Positions 9,691 to 17,594 of a stretch of 64,000 bases of DNA are shown here, one piece after another. Where the stretch lies: contig NZ_LARY01000001.1 of assembly GCF_003369925.1 (NCBI RefSeq), positions 62,001 to 126,000 on the forward strand, given 5' to 3'. Origin of the DNA: Listeria kieliensis (GTDB lineage Bacteria; Bacillota; Bacilli; Lactobacillales; Listeriaceae). The position numbers were made by a program, and so were the translations under genes. Under the pieces are notes generated by a model. The model saw only the letters and a list, made by a program, of their open reading frames with translations. It was not told where the DNA came from and ran no database searches. Positions within the stretch are counted from its first letter, which is position 1. The number at the start of each line of letters is the position of its first letter.

Positions 9691-9985
9691 ATGTCAGGAC
9701 AAATTAGAATGACCCCAGCTGAGTTACGGGATCGTGCAAAAACATACGGCACAAGTGCTCGGGATATTGAACAAATGCTACAACGCTTATCGCAAACACA
9801 AGAACAACTTCGTAGTGAATGGGAAGGGCAAGCTTTTGCTCGCTTCGATGATCAATTCAACCAATTAAAACCAAAAGTAACCGAGTTTGCGAATTTGATG
9901 GATCAAATTGAACAACAACTTCAAAAAAACAGCCACTGCAGTGGAAGAACAAGATCAACAACTTTCTCAAAACTTCGGGTTTTAA
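9691..9985 (+). pseudogene. EsxA-like WXG100 protein, frameshifted in an A7 run
   Basis: The first ~80 residues are a typical WXG100 protein: MSGQIRMTPAEL at the start and the central SEWEGQAF (W-x-G) turn between two helices. Seven A at 9923-9929 shift the frame. With six A the sequence would continue KTATAVEEQDQQLSQ and stop at 9983-9985, giving the usual ~97-residue length. As written, the product has a different tail of about 26 residues. WXG100 proteins are small substrates and partners of the type VII (ESX/Yuk) secretion system. The ribosome site is AAGGAGATGG. It is the first gene of the LXG cassette. Real mutation, slippage or sequencing error are all possible. Confidence 0.8.
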
Positions 9986-9999
9986 GCCTCATACCGAAT

Positions 10000-10036
10000 A
10001 CGCCCCTTATGAGTTTCTCGTAAGAGGCGTTTTTTC
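10000..10036 (+). terminator. Terminator after the EsxA-like gene
   Basis: Arms ACGCCCCTTATGA and TCGTAAGAGGCGT pair with two G-U matches, followed by six T. It would limit read-through from the abundant EsxA-like transcript into the toxin genes. Confidence 0.75.
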
Positions 10037-10065
10037 TGAAAAAGGCAGGAAGGAGAGGATAATGA

Positions 10066-10359
10066 ATGAGCACAGTAGCGAGTGATTTAGGACGTGCCTC
10101 CGAAAAAGCCACTGCGCTTCAACAAGCGGTTTCGATGCTTCAGAAACAAGGAACAACCGTTACGAAGGATGAAGAAACAACAGTTGGAGGGAATACACAG
10201 GCACACACGGCGATTCAAGCTGAAGGCGAAGCGGTTTCCCAGATTGTGAACGCTTTAACAACGGCAAGTACGAACTTGCAAAGCGTTGCGGAGGCCTTTG
10301 CAGCGAAAGATGCGGAAATAGGAGCCGGCCTTTCATCGATTGGAGGCCCAACACCATGA
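10066..10359 (+). CDS. Small ESX-associated protein (TIGR04197-type)
   Basis: 97 residues, mostly helical, rich in Ala, Thr and Gln, with no signal peptide or membrane segment. It resembles the small type VII secretion effector or partner family (TIGR04197) found just before LXG toxins. Its stop overlaps the next start (ATGA), so it is co-translated with the next two genes. Probable role: partner or targeting factor for the LXG toxin. A second member lies at 34186-34467. Confidence 0.7.
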   Translation: MSTVASDLGRASEKATALQQAVSMLQKQGTTVTKDEETTVGGNTQAHTAIQAEGEAVSQIVNALTTASTNLQSVAEAFAAKDAEIGAGLSSIGGPTP

Positions 10360-10709
10360 AGACGTGGACAGAATGGCAACAAGAGGAACGGCAGTTAATG
10401 GAAAAAGAAGACGAAAATCAACAAAAAAGACGTGCTGTTCAGCAACTTCAAGAGTCCTATGAGAACCATTTTCGACAAGGACTCCGATTTATGGAAGAAG
10501 TGAGCTGGCAGTTTCGGAAAAATGATCGGGCTTTTTTGCGTGCAGACAGGCAAGAACAGGTTTTCTCCCTTTCACGATCAGCGCAAGAACATTTTGACAT
10601 CATGGAAGAAGCCTTGCAACAAGAAAAAAGAGACCTAGAAAAGCAAGCTAATGAAGTCGCCTACGGAAAAAGAAAAGCATTCTTAGACGAACAGGAGGCG
10701 AAAGCATGA
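10356..10709 (+). CDS. DUF3958-like coiled-coil partner of the LXG toxin
   Basis: 117 residues, strongly charged, with long Glu/Lys/Gln helices (EEERQLMEKEDENQQKRR-like content). It overlaps both neighbours by four bases (ATGA on each side). DUF3958-type proteins sit between the TIGR04197 gene and the LXG gene in many Listeria and Enterococcus type VII loci and are thought to bind the LXG domain before secretion. No catalytic motif is visible. Confidence 0.7.
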   Translation: MKTWTEWQQEERQLMEKEDENQQKRRAVQQLQESYENHFRQGLRFMEEVSWQFRKNDRAFLRADRQEQVFSLSRSAQEHFDIMEEALQQEKRDLEKQANEVAYGKRKAFLDEQEAKA

Positions 10710-12163
10710 GTATCGATATGTATGTATCGAAATCCAAAGCCCAAGCGACCAGTATGAGTCAAGTTTGCCAGCAACACTTGGAGGGCTATGAAGCGCTTCA
10801 AAAAGCAATTAGTCAGTTTACCTTAGAGCCTTTTTTGAAAGGAAAAGCGTATGACTCGGCTAAAGCTTATTATAGTGCGGTACTCTACCCCTTAGTTCAG
10901 GGAGGAATTTTATTAACGGAAGCGACAAAGGAAGCCATTAAGAAATTCCCGGAACGTTACCAAAGTGAAGTGGATAGCGGGGATCTCAAACAATCCGAAC
11001 TGGAAGAACAAATCCGGCAGGCAGACAACCTCATCAACCAAGCGAATGCGCTTCAGAAACAAGTGATGCAATCTCCGTTACCAGAAACGGATCAACAATT
11101 GCAGCTGAAACTTAATCAGGCTCTGATTGACGTTTACCAAACGAGTAAAAAGGAACTCGAAGAGAAGCTTCAAAAATTAGTCGCTTTTCATGCGAGTTCA
11201 CCGAGTATTTTTTCAGAAATTGCAAGCTTGAAGCAGGCCATTAATCAAGGAATTGCCCAAACGAAGACAGCTTGGAATCCAACAACGGGTACATTTGTGG
11301 TACCCAGTCAGGAAAAACTAGCGTGGGTAACGACTATTCGAGATTTTCAAAAGAAAAAAGAGGAACAAGAAGAACCCGATACGACTGGACGAACCTATAC
11401 ACGAATCGATTTAGGAAATGGGACATATGTGTGGGCATGGTCAAAAGATGGCCGTACCCTTACACAAGAAGATATTCAATTCACCTTAAAACATGATAAG
11501 TGGGCAGGAAAAGATGGTGGATTAGGGAAAATGTTAGAGAAAGCGGAATCAATGAAAGCGGAAGCTAAAGACTTTGATCCTATGAAAGCGATTAAAGAAA
11601 TCGCTGATTTCTTTACACCCATTGGAGACGGTGCTAGAGTAGTTACTGGGAAAGATCCAATCACAGGAGGAAAGCTATCAGGCGGAGAACGACTACTTTC
11701 TTTATTATTTATCATTCCACTTGCTAAAGTAGGAAAGTATGGGGGCAAAGGATTTAAATTTGTGTCTGAAGGTATGGAAGACCTCAATAAGATCAATAAA
11801 AAAGCAGACAAAGTGAAAGATGTAGAAAAGAGTGTCGAAAAAACTAGTAAAGCTATATCTTCAAAAAAAATTAGTGATTTACCTAAAAATGTGGAAGATT
11901 CATATCGTAAATACGATAAAAATGGGTGGAAAGGAAATGTAGAAGGGCAAACTGCAGGAACGAAAGCTGGGAAAACCTATAGGAATGGTGACGAAAAGTT
12001 GCCTAGCACAGATAAGAATGGAGAAAAAATAAAGTATAAAGAATTTGATGTTAATGATAAATTGCCTGATAGTAACAGGGATTCAGAACGATTTGTCAAA
12101 GGTAGTGACGGTTCGATATATTACACAGATGATCACTATAAAAAATTTGTAAAAGTTAAGTAG
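10706..12163 (+). CDS. LXG polymorphic toxin with C-terminal barnase-like RNase
   Basis: 485 residues. Residues ~1-210 form the helical LXG type VII targeting domain (SIDMYVSKSKAQA, LKGKAYDSAKAYY). A middle pre-toxin segment (about 300-345) contains FFTPIGDGARVVTGKDPITGG. The last ~85 residues match barnase: a NGWKGN element, then E446, R458, R462 and H477. The R-R and R-H spacings (4 and 15) equal those of barnase R83, R87 and H102, and E446 matches the general base E73. Predicted to be exported by the type VII system and to cut RNA in competing Gram-positive cells. The immunity gene follows 14 bases later. Confidence 0.88.
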   Translation: MSIDMYVSKSKAQATSMSQVCQQHLEGYEALQKAISQFTLEPFLKGKAYDSAKAYYSAVLYPLVQGGILLTEATKEAIKKFPERYQSEVDSGDLKQSELEEQIRQADNLINQANALQKQVMQSPLPETDQQLQLKLNQALIDVYQTSKKELEEKLQKLVAFHASSPSIFSEIASLKQAINQGIAQTKTAWNPTTGTFVVPSQEKLAWVTTIRDFQKKKEEQEEPDTTGRTYTRIDLGNGTYVWAWSKDGRTLTQEDIQFTLKHDKWAGKDGGLGKMLEKAESMKAEAKDFDPMKAIKEIADFFTPIGDGARVVTGKDPITGGKLSGGERLLSLLFIIPLAKVGKYGGKGFKFVSEGMEDLNKINKKADKVKDVEKSVEKTSKAISSKKISDLPKNVEDSYRKYDKNGWKGNVEGQTAGTKAGKTYRNGDEKLPSTDKNGEKIKYKEFDVNDKLPDSNRDSERFVKGSDGSIYYTDDHYKKFVKVK

Positions 12164-12177
12164 GGAGGAAAAATAAA

Positions 12178-12573
12178 ATGTTGAAGAACAAAATTTTCCA
12201 TATAAGTAAATCTGAACTTTTAAAAATAAAAGAAGAAAGAAAGAAAAGCGCATGCTTTAATGTTACTATTGAGGGTGACGATATTAAGACCAAAGAGGAA
12301 TTTTTCTCAATTATGGCTGATAAATTTAAATTACCAGATAGTAACGGATGGGATTCATTCATAGATTGGATGACTGATTTGAGCTGGATCAATGAACAAT
12401 GTATTTGCTTTGTAATTGAAGATTATTCACTTTTCTTAAAGGAAGATTCCCAATCAAAAGAGATGGTGACTGAAATTTTTGAAGAAGACATTTTGCCCTT
12501 TTGGGAAAACGAAGTGACTGAAGTTGTAGTTGATGGCAAACCTCGGCAGTTTGATGTATATTTAATTGATTAA
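12178..12573 (+). CDS. Barstar-like immunity protein
   Basis: 131 residues, acidic. The core SNGWDSFIDWMTDL resembles the barstar helix that plugs the barnase active site, followed by a strand rich in hydrophobics (ICFVIEDY) as in barstar. It lies directly after a toxin with a barnase-like end, preceded by an AGGGAGGAAAA ribosome site. Predicted role: bind and block the RNase domain inside the producer. Family match is by eye. Confidence 0.82.
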   Translation: MLKNKIFHISKSELLKIKEERKKSACFNVTIEGDDIKTKEEFFSIMADKFKLPDSNGWDSFIDWMTDLSWINEQCICFVIEDYSLFLKEDSQSKEMVTEIFEEDILPFWENEVTEVVVDGKPRQFDVYLID

Positions 12574-12595
12574 AATGAAGTATCTCTTGATTTTT

Positions 12596-12628
12596 AAATA
12601 ACTTCATCACTTTGATGAGGTTATTTTT
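12596..12628 (+). terminator. Terminator of the LXG cassette
   Basis: Arms AAATAACTTCATCA and TGATGAGGTTATTT with a short loop and a T-rich tail, 20 bases after the barstar-like stop. Confidence 0.8.
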
Positions 12629-12741
12629 ATCATAATTGGATTAAAAATTATAAAATAGCTAAGTAATGATTGAGTTTGACAATCCTTTGTAATAAGGCAC
12701 ATGTTAAATATGAATCCTTAAAATTATAAAATAATAACATT

Positions 12742-12779
12742 AAAATCCATGTTGTGATTGATAGCAACATGGATTTTTT
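12742..12779. terminator. Second hairpin after the toxin cassette
   Basis: Arms AAAATCCATGTTG and CAACATGGATTTT followed by T. No intact gene ends just before it. It may be left from a lost immunity gene or serve as a backup terminator. Confidence 0.55.
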
Positions 12780-12863
12780 GCATGGATAAGAGCATTATAT
12801 AGCATCGGCAATCCAATAATCGAACAACTCCCTTCCCCTCTATCTTGGAGAGGGGAGTTCTGT

Positions 12864-13068
12864 TTAAAGATGGATGAGCCTTGCAAAATAATCATCTACT
12901 TCAGTTTTATCGTATCGAGGCATGTTGAATACCAGGTACTTTTTAAACGCTTTTTTCTTGAGGAAGTTATATAGATTTTTTGTATTCAAAACGCCTTTAT
13001 ACTGAACTAATATATCTGGTCTTGTAACAAACTCTTTTGGAATCCTATTTCCTTTCTTCTAAGATTAG
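12864..13068 (-). pseudogene. C-terminal fragment of an unidentified protein
   Basis: About 67 open codons without a start, ending ...YDKTEVDDYFARLIHL. Two internal phrases (NRIPKEFVTRPDILVQYKG and FLKKKAFKKYLVFNMPRYD) look like real protein. The frame is closed upstream by a stop at 13069-13071. A GC-rich hairpin (12824-12861) lies just past the stop and would be its terminator. The family was not recognised. It sits inside the inverted-repeat-bounded segment. Confidence 0.45.
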
Positions 13069-13091
13069 CACGAGAGTTTGAGAGATAAAAT

Positions 13092-13210
13092 GAAAAAAGA
13101 ACAGAATCGTCAAGCAAGTCATTTTTGCAAATGGCTTCATTGAACGATTTCTGTTCTTTTACTTTTGGCTCGTTAGCTTCGTTTTTTCATTTTGCCCAGT
13201 CTTTTTTTGC
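13092..13210. repeat. Inverted flanking repeat, copy B (~115 bp)
   Basis: Reverse-complement partner of 8926-9040, with the same internal palindrome (GAACAGAATCGTC ... GAACGATTTCTGTTC). Together they enclose about 4 kb holding the recombinase remnant and the LXG-barnase cassette. Confidence 0.85.
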
Positions 13211-13233
13211 GAAAAAATCGAACAAAATTTGAC

Positions 13234-13458
13234 TCAGTTATCGTTAGGAAAATAGTAGTTGAGAATCTTGAGCAAGATGGGGATGAAAAATAGGAGTGGA
13301 ATGATGATTAGTGGGGTTTTCAGCAATAGATATTTATCCAAAACACCATCCATCACGCCTTGATCGATCAGTAACCAGTTGAGATAACTGATGAGTTGTA
13401 AAACAAATAATAAAAATAAGCCCGTAAAAAATAATTTTAATGCGGTTTGAAGATTCAT
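13234..13458 (-). CDS. Small two-helix membrane protein
   Basis: 74 residues with two long hydrophobic stretches (about 8-30 and 45-67) and a short polar tail. An AAGGAGAAAAG ribosome site precedes the ATG. No family was recognised. It lies just outside the inverted repeat. Confidence 0.6.
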   Translation of the reverse strand: MNLQTALKLFFTGLFLLFVLQLISYLNWLLIDQGVMDGVLDKYLLLKTPLIIIPLLFFIPILLKILNYYFPNDN

Positions 13459-13863
13459 GCTAGCTTTTCTCCTTTTTTAGTTAGCATAGCATAATTGCAC
13501 TAAAAGCAATAGAGGTTAAAAAACAGTCATCATAAAATGTTCAAATTTTTCTTGTGTTTTAGCAACTAAGTATCATTTAAATCACTAGTATACCTGCTAC
13601 TCTAAAAATAAGGGCTAGTTAAAATGACGATTTTACTAAGATTCTGTGTATCCAATTACAAACAGAATGTATCCCTTTATATTGTTCTTTGTATGCGATG
13701 TGCATTTTTCGATTTCGATTGACAACAAACCCGGGTGAAAAGAAAAAGTTATCGCTAAAGTATGCAGGAGTGAATTTATAATAAGGTAGAAAAAGTCAGC
13801 GAAAGTTCACTGATTAAAAAGCCGTGTTATAAAGAAAAATAAAAAAAGAGGAGAATTAAATTA
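13459..13863. other. Intergenic region upstream of the beta-helix gene
   Basis: 405 AT-rich bases with no open frame worth calling. A TTGACA at 13719-13724 is present but lacks a good -10 at the right distance. The next gene has an AGAGGAGA site at about 13848. Confidence 0.4.
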
Positions 13864-15339
13864 GTGATAAAAAAGAAACGTTTGATAAACGCCTACACGG
13901 CTTTTGGGGCATTTTTAGTAGTAGCCATTTTACTTGGATTAACGGATAAAGCTTTCGCGCGCGAGGTACGCGTTGCAACGACAAAGGAACTTCAACAAGC
14001 GATGAAAACTGCATTACCGGGGGACGAAATACTCTTAGCACCTGGGACCTATGAAGGAAAAATGGGAAATACGAATAGCGGTCATTCATCGTCTTATTTT
14101 AATTCCGACCAAAGTGGGACAAGCGACGCCCCCATTCAAATGCGCAGTGAATCAAAAGAACATCCTGCTATTTTAAAAGGACAACGATTAACATCGGGAA
14201 ACACGCTCCGGATTACCGGGGATTACTGGATTATTTCGGATTTAGAAGTGACAAACGGGCAAAAAGGAATCATGCTCGATCATAGCCATTATTCGAAGCT
14301 GAATCATGTTTCTGTTTACGAAATCGGGATGGAAGGCGTGCATTTTCGAGATGGAAGCAGTCATAATTTGCTCGAAAATAGCACGATTTCAGGAACGGGC
14401 CTTGCCAATCCCAATTACGGGGAAGGCGTTTATGTGGGGAGTGCCAAAGGAAGTTGGAAAACCTATGCGCCAAACACCGACTACAATACCATTCGTAAAA
14501 CCGTGATTGGCCCTGATGTTGCAGCGGAACACATTGATGTGAAAGAAGGCACGACGGGAACAATAATCGAGGATAATATATTTTACGGAGCAGGAATTAG
14601 CGGTGCGAACTACGCGGATAGTTTTTTGGACTTGAAGGGAAATGAGGCACTCGTTCGTCGTAATAAGGGATACCGCCAAGGGAATGACAAGATTGTCGCG
14701 GCTGTGCAGTCGTCAAATCAAATTGATAACTGGGGCAAGAATAACAAGGTGAGCGACAACGAATTTTATTTGGATAACGCGGATAGCTTCGTCATGACGG
14801 CTGGGAAAAATTCGAATGCGATTGTGGCCGGGAATAAGCGTTTCCCGGAAGGAAATATGTATAAAGGCGATATTCAAATGGGAATAGAAACGCCTGCTCA
14901 AAACCTTCCTCCGGTTGCGCCAACAAATGGCAAAGTAACAAAGGTTACTTCGGATGCGATTCAAATTAGCTGGAGCTATCCGGATAAAGCATCAGGAGTT
15001 CGGTTTGCGGTCTATCGTAATGGCGTTTTAGTGGCGATGGTAGCTGAGCTGGGCTATTTGGATGAGAAGCTCGAGGCGAGCACTACGTATAACTATGAAG
15101 TGAAGGCTGTGGGGGAAACAGGGCTTATTTCTGCGGGAACTCGGATTGCTGCAAAGACGCTTGAAGTGGTTCCGGAACAACCGGGAAATCTGCCTGAACA
15201 GCCTAAAGCTTGGGATGAAACACAAATTTATACTGCAGGAGACTTAGTTTTCTATAAGGGGAAAAGCTACCGAGCAAAATGGTGGACGAAAGGAAATCTT
15301 CCTGGGACGGAAAAATGGGGCCCGTGGCAAGAAATATAA
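13864..15339 (+). CDS. Secreted right-handed beta-helix protein with FN3 and chitin-binding-type module
   Basis: 491 residues, GTG start after AGAGGAGA. Signal peptide about 1-32 (cleavage near AFA-RE). Residues ~36-340 form a parallel beta-helix of the chondroitinase B/pectate lyase type (ELQQAMKTALPGDEILLAPG, then repeated ND/SN-rich turns such as LEDNIFYGAG-like). Residues ~355-435 are an FN3 domain. The last ~45 (WDETQIYTAGDLVFYKG ... WWTKGNLPG) are a CBM5/12 chitin-binding-like module. Likely an extracellular polysaccharide lyase or binder; the substrate cannot be read from sequence. Single-gene unit. Confidence 0.82.
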   Translation: MIKKKRLINAYTAFGAFLVVAILLGLTDKAFAREVRVATTKELQQAMKTALPGDEILLAPGTYEGKMGNTNSGHSSSYFNSDQSGTSDAPIQMRSESKEHPAILKGQRLTSGNTLRITGDYWIISDLEVTNGQKGIMLDHSHYSKLNHVSVYEIGMEGVHFRDGSSHNLLENSTISGTGLANPNYGEGVYVGSAKGSWKTYAPNTDYNTIRKTVIGPDVAAEHIDVKEGTTGTIIEDNIFYGAGISGANYADSFLDLKGNEALVRRNKGYRQGNDKIVAAVQSSNQIDNWGKNNKVSDNEFYLDNADSFVMTAGKNSNAIVAGNKRFPEGNMYKGDIQMGIETPAQNLPPVAPTNGKVTKVTSDAIQISWSYPDKASGVRFAVYRNGVLVAMVAELGYLDEKLEASTTYNYEVKAVGETGLISAGTRIAAKTLEVVPEQPGNLPEQPKAWDETQIYTAGDLVFYKGKSYRAKWWTKGNLPGTEKWGPWQEI

Positions 15340-15346
15340 GACTTTT

Positions 15347-15372
15347 AGGCAGCAGGGTTTAACCTGCTGTCT
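15347..15372 (+). terminator. Hairpin after the beta-helix gene
   Basis: Arms GGCAGCAGG and CCTGCTGTC around a short loop just past the stop. The T tract is weak (GGTTTT). Confidence 0.55.
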
Positions 15373-15402
15373 AATTGGTTTTACGCGCTTTAAAAAATTT
15401 CC

Positions 15403-15430
15403 TTGCAACTCTTTTTAAAAGTGTTATAAT
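15403..15430 (+). promoter_or_regulatory. Sigma-A-type promoter
   Basis: TTGCAA (15403-15408), 16-base spacer, TATAAT (15425-15430). It lies about 90 bases before the TTG-started gene. Confidence 0.7.
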
Positions 15431-15460
15431 GGTCTTGTCGTAAAGGAATTACGGCTCTTC

Positions 15461-15497
15461 AAGCAGTTATTTAAGGCTGCTTGTTTCGTTTTTTTTA
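15461..15497 (+). promoter_or_regulatory. Leader hairpin with T run (possible attenuator)
   Basis: AAGCAG and CTGCTT arms followed by a run of eight T, placed between the promoter and the ribosome site of the next gene. This is where a 5'-UTR terminator would sit. The stem is short, so regulation is uncertain. Confidence 0.35.
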
Positions 15498-15519
15498 TTC
15501 GTAAAAAGGGGTGCCAAAA

Positions 15520-15930
15520 TTGAATAAATCTTTTTTTGCAGAAGCAAGAAAATGTGCAGAACGATTTTGTGAAGCGTTAAAATTTAATCCTGAAAAAAGT
15601 GACCATTTAGAGTCAAAAGTTGTGACTTCTTATTTATTTGGTTTGCTCACGATGCTCGGTTCTGAAATGGATGCTGACGGAAGTGAGATTCAGGCAAGTC
15701 TTGTGGCTTCACTGGTTCATGTTTTTGGTTTCAGTGAAAGAGATGCTTCAGATCTCTCAGCGCATGTTATTAAGTGTACGGAACGCGAAAGACATCCGGC
15801 ACAATTTACGGTGATTGAAAGAGGTCTGGAAGGTTATATGGAATATTATCGCACGGGAAAAGATGCAGAGTTTCCAAAAGACATTCAAAGTATTTTAGAT
15901 ATTATGCGTGAATTTTCTGCGGTTAAATAA
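15520..15930 (+). CDS. Helical protein of unknown function (possibly immunity-type)
   Basis: 136 residues from a TTG start at 15520, chosen because AAAAAGGGG lies 8 bases before it; the GTG at 15511 is too close. Entirely helical, no signal or membrane segment, with YLFGLLTMLGSEMDADG in the middle. The look is similar to Imm48-type immunity proteins, but this is a weak impression. It has its own promoter and terminator and no toxin gene beside it. Confidence 0.6.
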   Translation: MNKSFFAEARKCAERFCEALKFNPEKSDHLESKVVTSYLFGLLTMLGSEMDADGSEIQASLVASLVHVFGFSERDASDLSAHVIKCTERERHPAQFTVIERGLEGYMEYYRTGKDAEFPKDIQSILDIMREFSAVK

Positions 15931-15940
15931 TGGAATGATC

Positions 15941-15975
15941 GAAGTCCGCTTTTCTTGGGAAGGCGGACTTTTTTA
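15941..15975 (+). terminator. Terminator
   Basis: Arms AAGTCCGC and GCGGACTT with a T run, directly after the helical protein gene. Confidence 0.8.
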
Positions 15976-15994
15976 AAAGGAGAGAGATGACAGC

Positions 15995-16381
15995 ATGAGT
16001 GAAGCAAGTGTGAACGGCCTTTTAATTCTAGTGATTTTAGTGATTTGTGCGTTGCATGTATTTGGGCTGGTGCTACTAAGACGCGGGGATTTTCCGCATC
16101 AGCTTGTCCGAATTGTGACGAACCGAGATGTGCAGAATCTGTTAATTGGTGCGAAAGCTGCGGAAAGAAAAAAAGCGATCCAGTATTTGACGGTTGGAAT
16201 AACGAGTTTCGTCCTTGGTTTTGGAGCCATCACTGTGTTTGCTAATTTGGAAGGCTTTTGGTGGACATTTCTTATTGTTGTAGGAGCCATTTTAATTAGT
16301 GGTTTGTTCGAAAAGAAAGCAGAAGAAGTCCTTGGCAAAAAAGTGAAGCCTAACGAAGCAGCCGTCCAAATTTTAAAGTAA
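15995..16381 (+). CDS. Small membrane protein of unknown function
   Basis: 128 residues with one hydrophobic segment at about 8-28 and a paired segment at about 68-105, and a charged C-terminal tail (KKAEEVLGKKVKPNEA). An AAGGAGAGAG ribosome site precedes the ATG. No family was recognised. Confidence 0.65.
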   Translation: MSEASVNGLLILVILVICALHVFGLVLLRRGDFPHQLVRIVTNRDVQNLLIGAKAAERKKAIQYLTVGITSFVLGFGAITVFANLEGFWWTFLIVVGAILISGLFEKKAEEVLGKKVKPNEAAVQILK

Positions 16382-16421
16382 CATTGAAGAGTCCCTAAGT
16401 CTTAACTTTTGCTTGTGTTGA

Positions 16422-16613
16422 AAAGATAGGAAGAACAATGCGGATTGTGATTTCGAAATGTTGAGTGAGGATATGGCGACTTTGAAACAACTTGAAAAAT
16501 GGAATTATGGCAAGAATACGGATATTCCGGTTTTCCGCCGCATAGCGGATAATGGACGGATTTTAAAAAAACTGGACGTGGGCTCGATAAGCTTGCGTCC
16601 AGTTTTTTTGTGA
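16422..16613 (+). pseudogene. Possible thioesterase/hydrolase fragment
   Basis: An open stretch after a stop at 16419-16421 reads DCDFEMLSEDMATLKQL and then KNTDIPVF. The RADFEM-like phrase and an IPV strand are seen in type II thioesterases (GrsT/SrfAD class). There is no active-site region, and the frame then runs through the terminator at 16566-16612. Best read as the tail of a deleted gene; confidence is low. Confidence 0.35.
16566..16612 (+). terminator. Terminator
   Basis: Arms AAAAACTGGACG and CGTCCAGTTTTT, followed by seven T. Confidence 0.8.
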
Positions 16614-16704
16614 ATAAATAAGAAGCAAATCTAGCAAAAGTACTAAAATTTGAGTATAATAGAAGTGCAACAAATAAAAGATATAATCTTTAGGGGGTAT
16701 TTAC

Positions 16705-17508
16705 ATGTTAGGATTAGAAGGAAAGGCTGCTTTAGTTACAGGATCGGCAATAGGGATTGGTCAATCTGCTGCACTAACTTTAGCAAAAGAAGGCGCAAAA
16801 GTAATGCTTGCTGATTATAATGAAGCAGGCGCAAAGGAAACCGCAGCGATGATCGAAAAAGAAGGCGGCGTTGCAAGCGCTATCTTTTTAGATGCGAATG
16901 ATGAAGAATCTATTCGCGCTGCGGTGAAAGCGACTGTTGATCAATTTGGAACAATTGATATTCTTGTCAACAATGTAGGTGTCACTATTGCAAGTAAAGA
17001 TTTAGATGTTTTAAATGTTGATCTGGATTACTGGGATCAAACAATGAAAACGAATTTGAAGAGTGTTCTGATTGGAAGTCGTGAAGCGATTCCTTATATG
17101 CAGAAAAATGGTGGCGGTTCCATTGTGAATACGGCTTCTGGATCTGGAATGCTTGGGGACATCGGTAGAACGGCTTATGGAACTTCTAAAGCGGGCGTTA
17201 TCAATTTGACACGCTACATCGCGACTCAATATGGTTCTGCCAATATCCGTTGTAATACAGTTTCACCGGGGCTCATTTTAACGCCTACGGCTAAACGTGA
17301 TATGACACCTGAAGTGCTCAAGATTTTAGGCAAATTTAATGCGCTTCCTTACCAAGGTGAACCAGAAGATATTGGGAACGCGATTGCTTTCCTAGCTTCG
17401 GATGCTTCTAAGTTTATTACAGGTCAAAATATTGTTGTCGATGGTGGCTTGACTACTAAAAATCCAAGTGTAGATGACATGATTGAACTGATGAGTAAAC
17501 AAGGTTGA
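16705..17508 (+). CDS. Short-chain dehydrogenase/reductase (SDR)
   Basis: 267 residues. The Rossmann motif TGSAIGIG is near residue 12, NNVG follows the fourth strand, and the catalytic YGTSK is in the usual place. The C-terminal PEDIGNAIAFLASD and ITGQNIVVDGG are classic SDR signatures. An AGGGGG ribosome site precedes the ATG. It is flanked by terminators on both sides, so it forms a single-gene unit. The substrate cannot be assigned; the cofactor is probably NAD(H), since an acidic residue (LADYNEAG) follows the second strand. Confidence 0.9.
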   Translation: MLGLEGKAALVTGSAIGIGQSAALTLAKEGAKVMLADYNEAGAKETAAMIEKEGGVASAIFLDANDEESIRAAVKATVDQFGTIDILVNNVGVTIASKDLDVLNVDLDYWDQTMKTNLKSVLIGSREAIPYMQKNGGGSIVNTASGSGMLGDIGRTAYGTSKAGVINLTRYIATQYGSANIRCNTVSPGLILTPTAKRDMTPEVLKILGKFNALPYQGEPEDIGNAIAFLASDASKFITGQNIVVDGGLTTKNPSVDDMIELMSKQG

Positions 17509-17514
17509 TAAAGG

Positions 17515-17550
17515 ACTCTGCCATTTGATTTTCAAATGGCAGAGTTTTTT
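17515..17550 (+). terminator. Terminator of the SDR gene
   Basis: Arms ACTCTGCCATTTGA and TCAAATGGCAGAGT with a T run. Confidence 0.9.
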
Positions 17551-17594
17551 ATTGAATGGGGATCCGGATTCCTGTATAAAAAGGGGGAGGGGGA

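Noticed and set aside
13719-13724. TTGACA as promoter of the beta-helix gene
   Set aside because: No acceptable -10 at 15-19 bases downstream.
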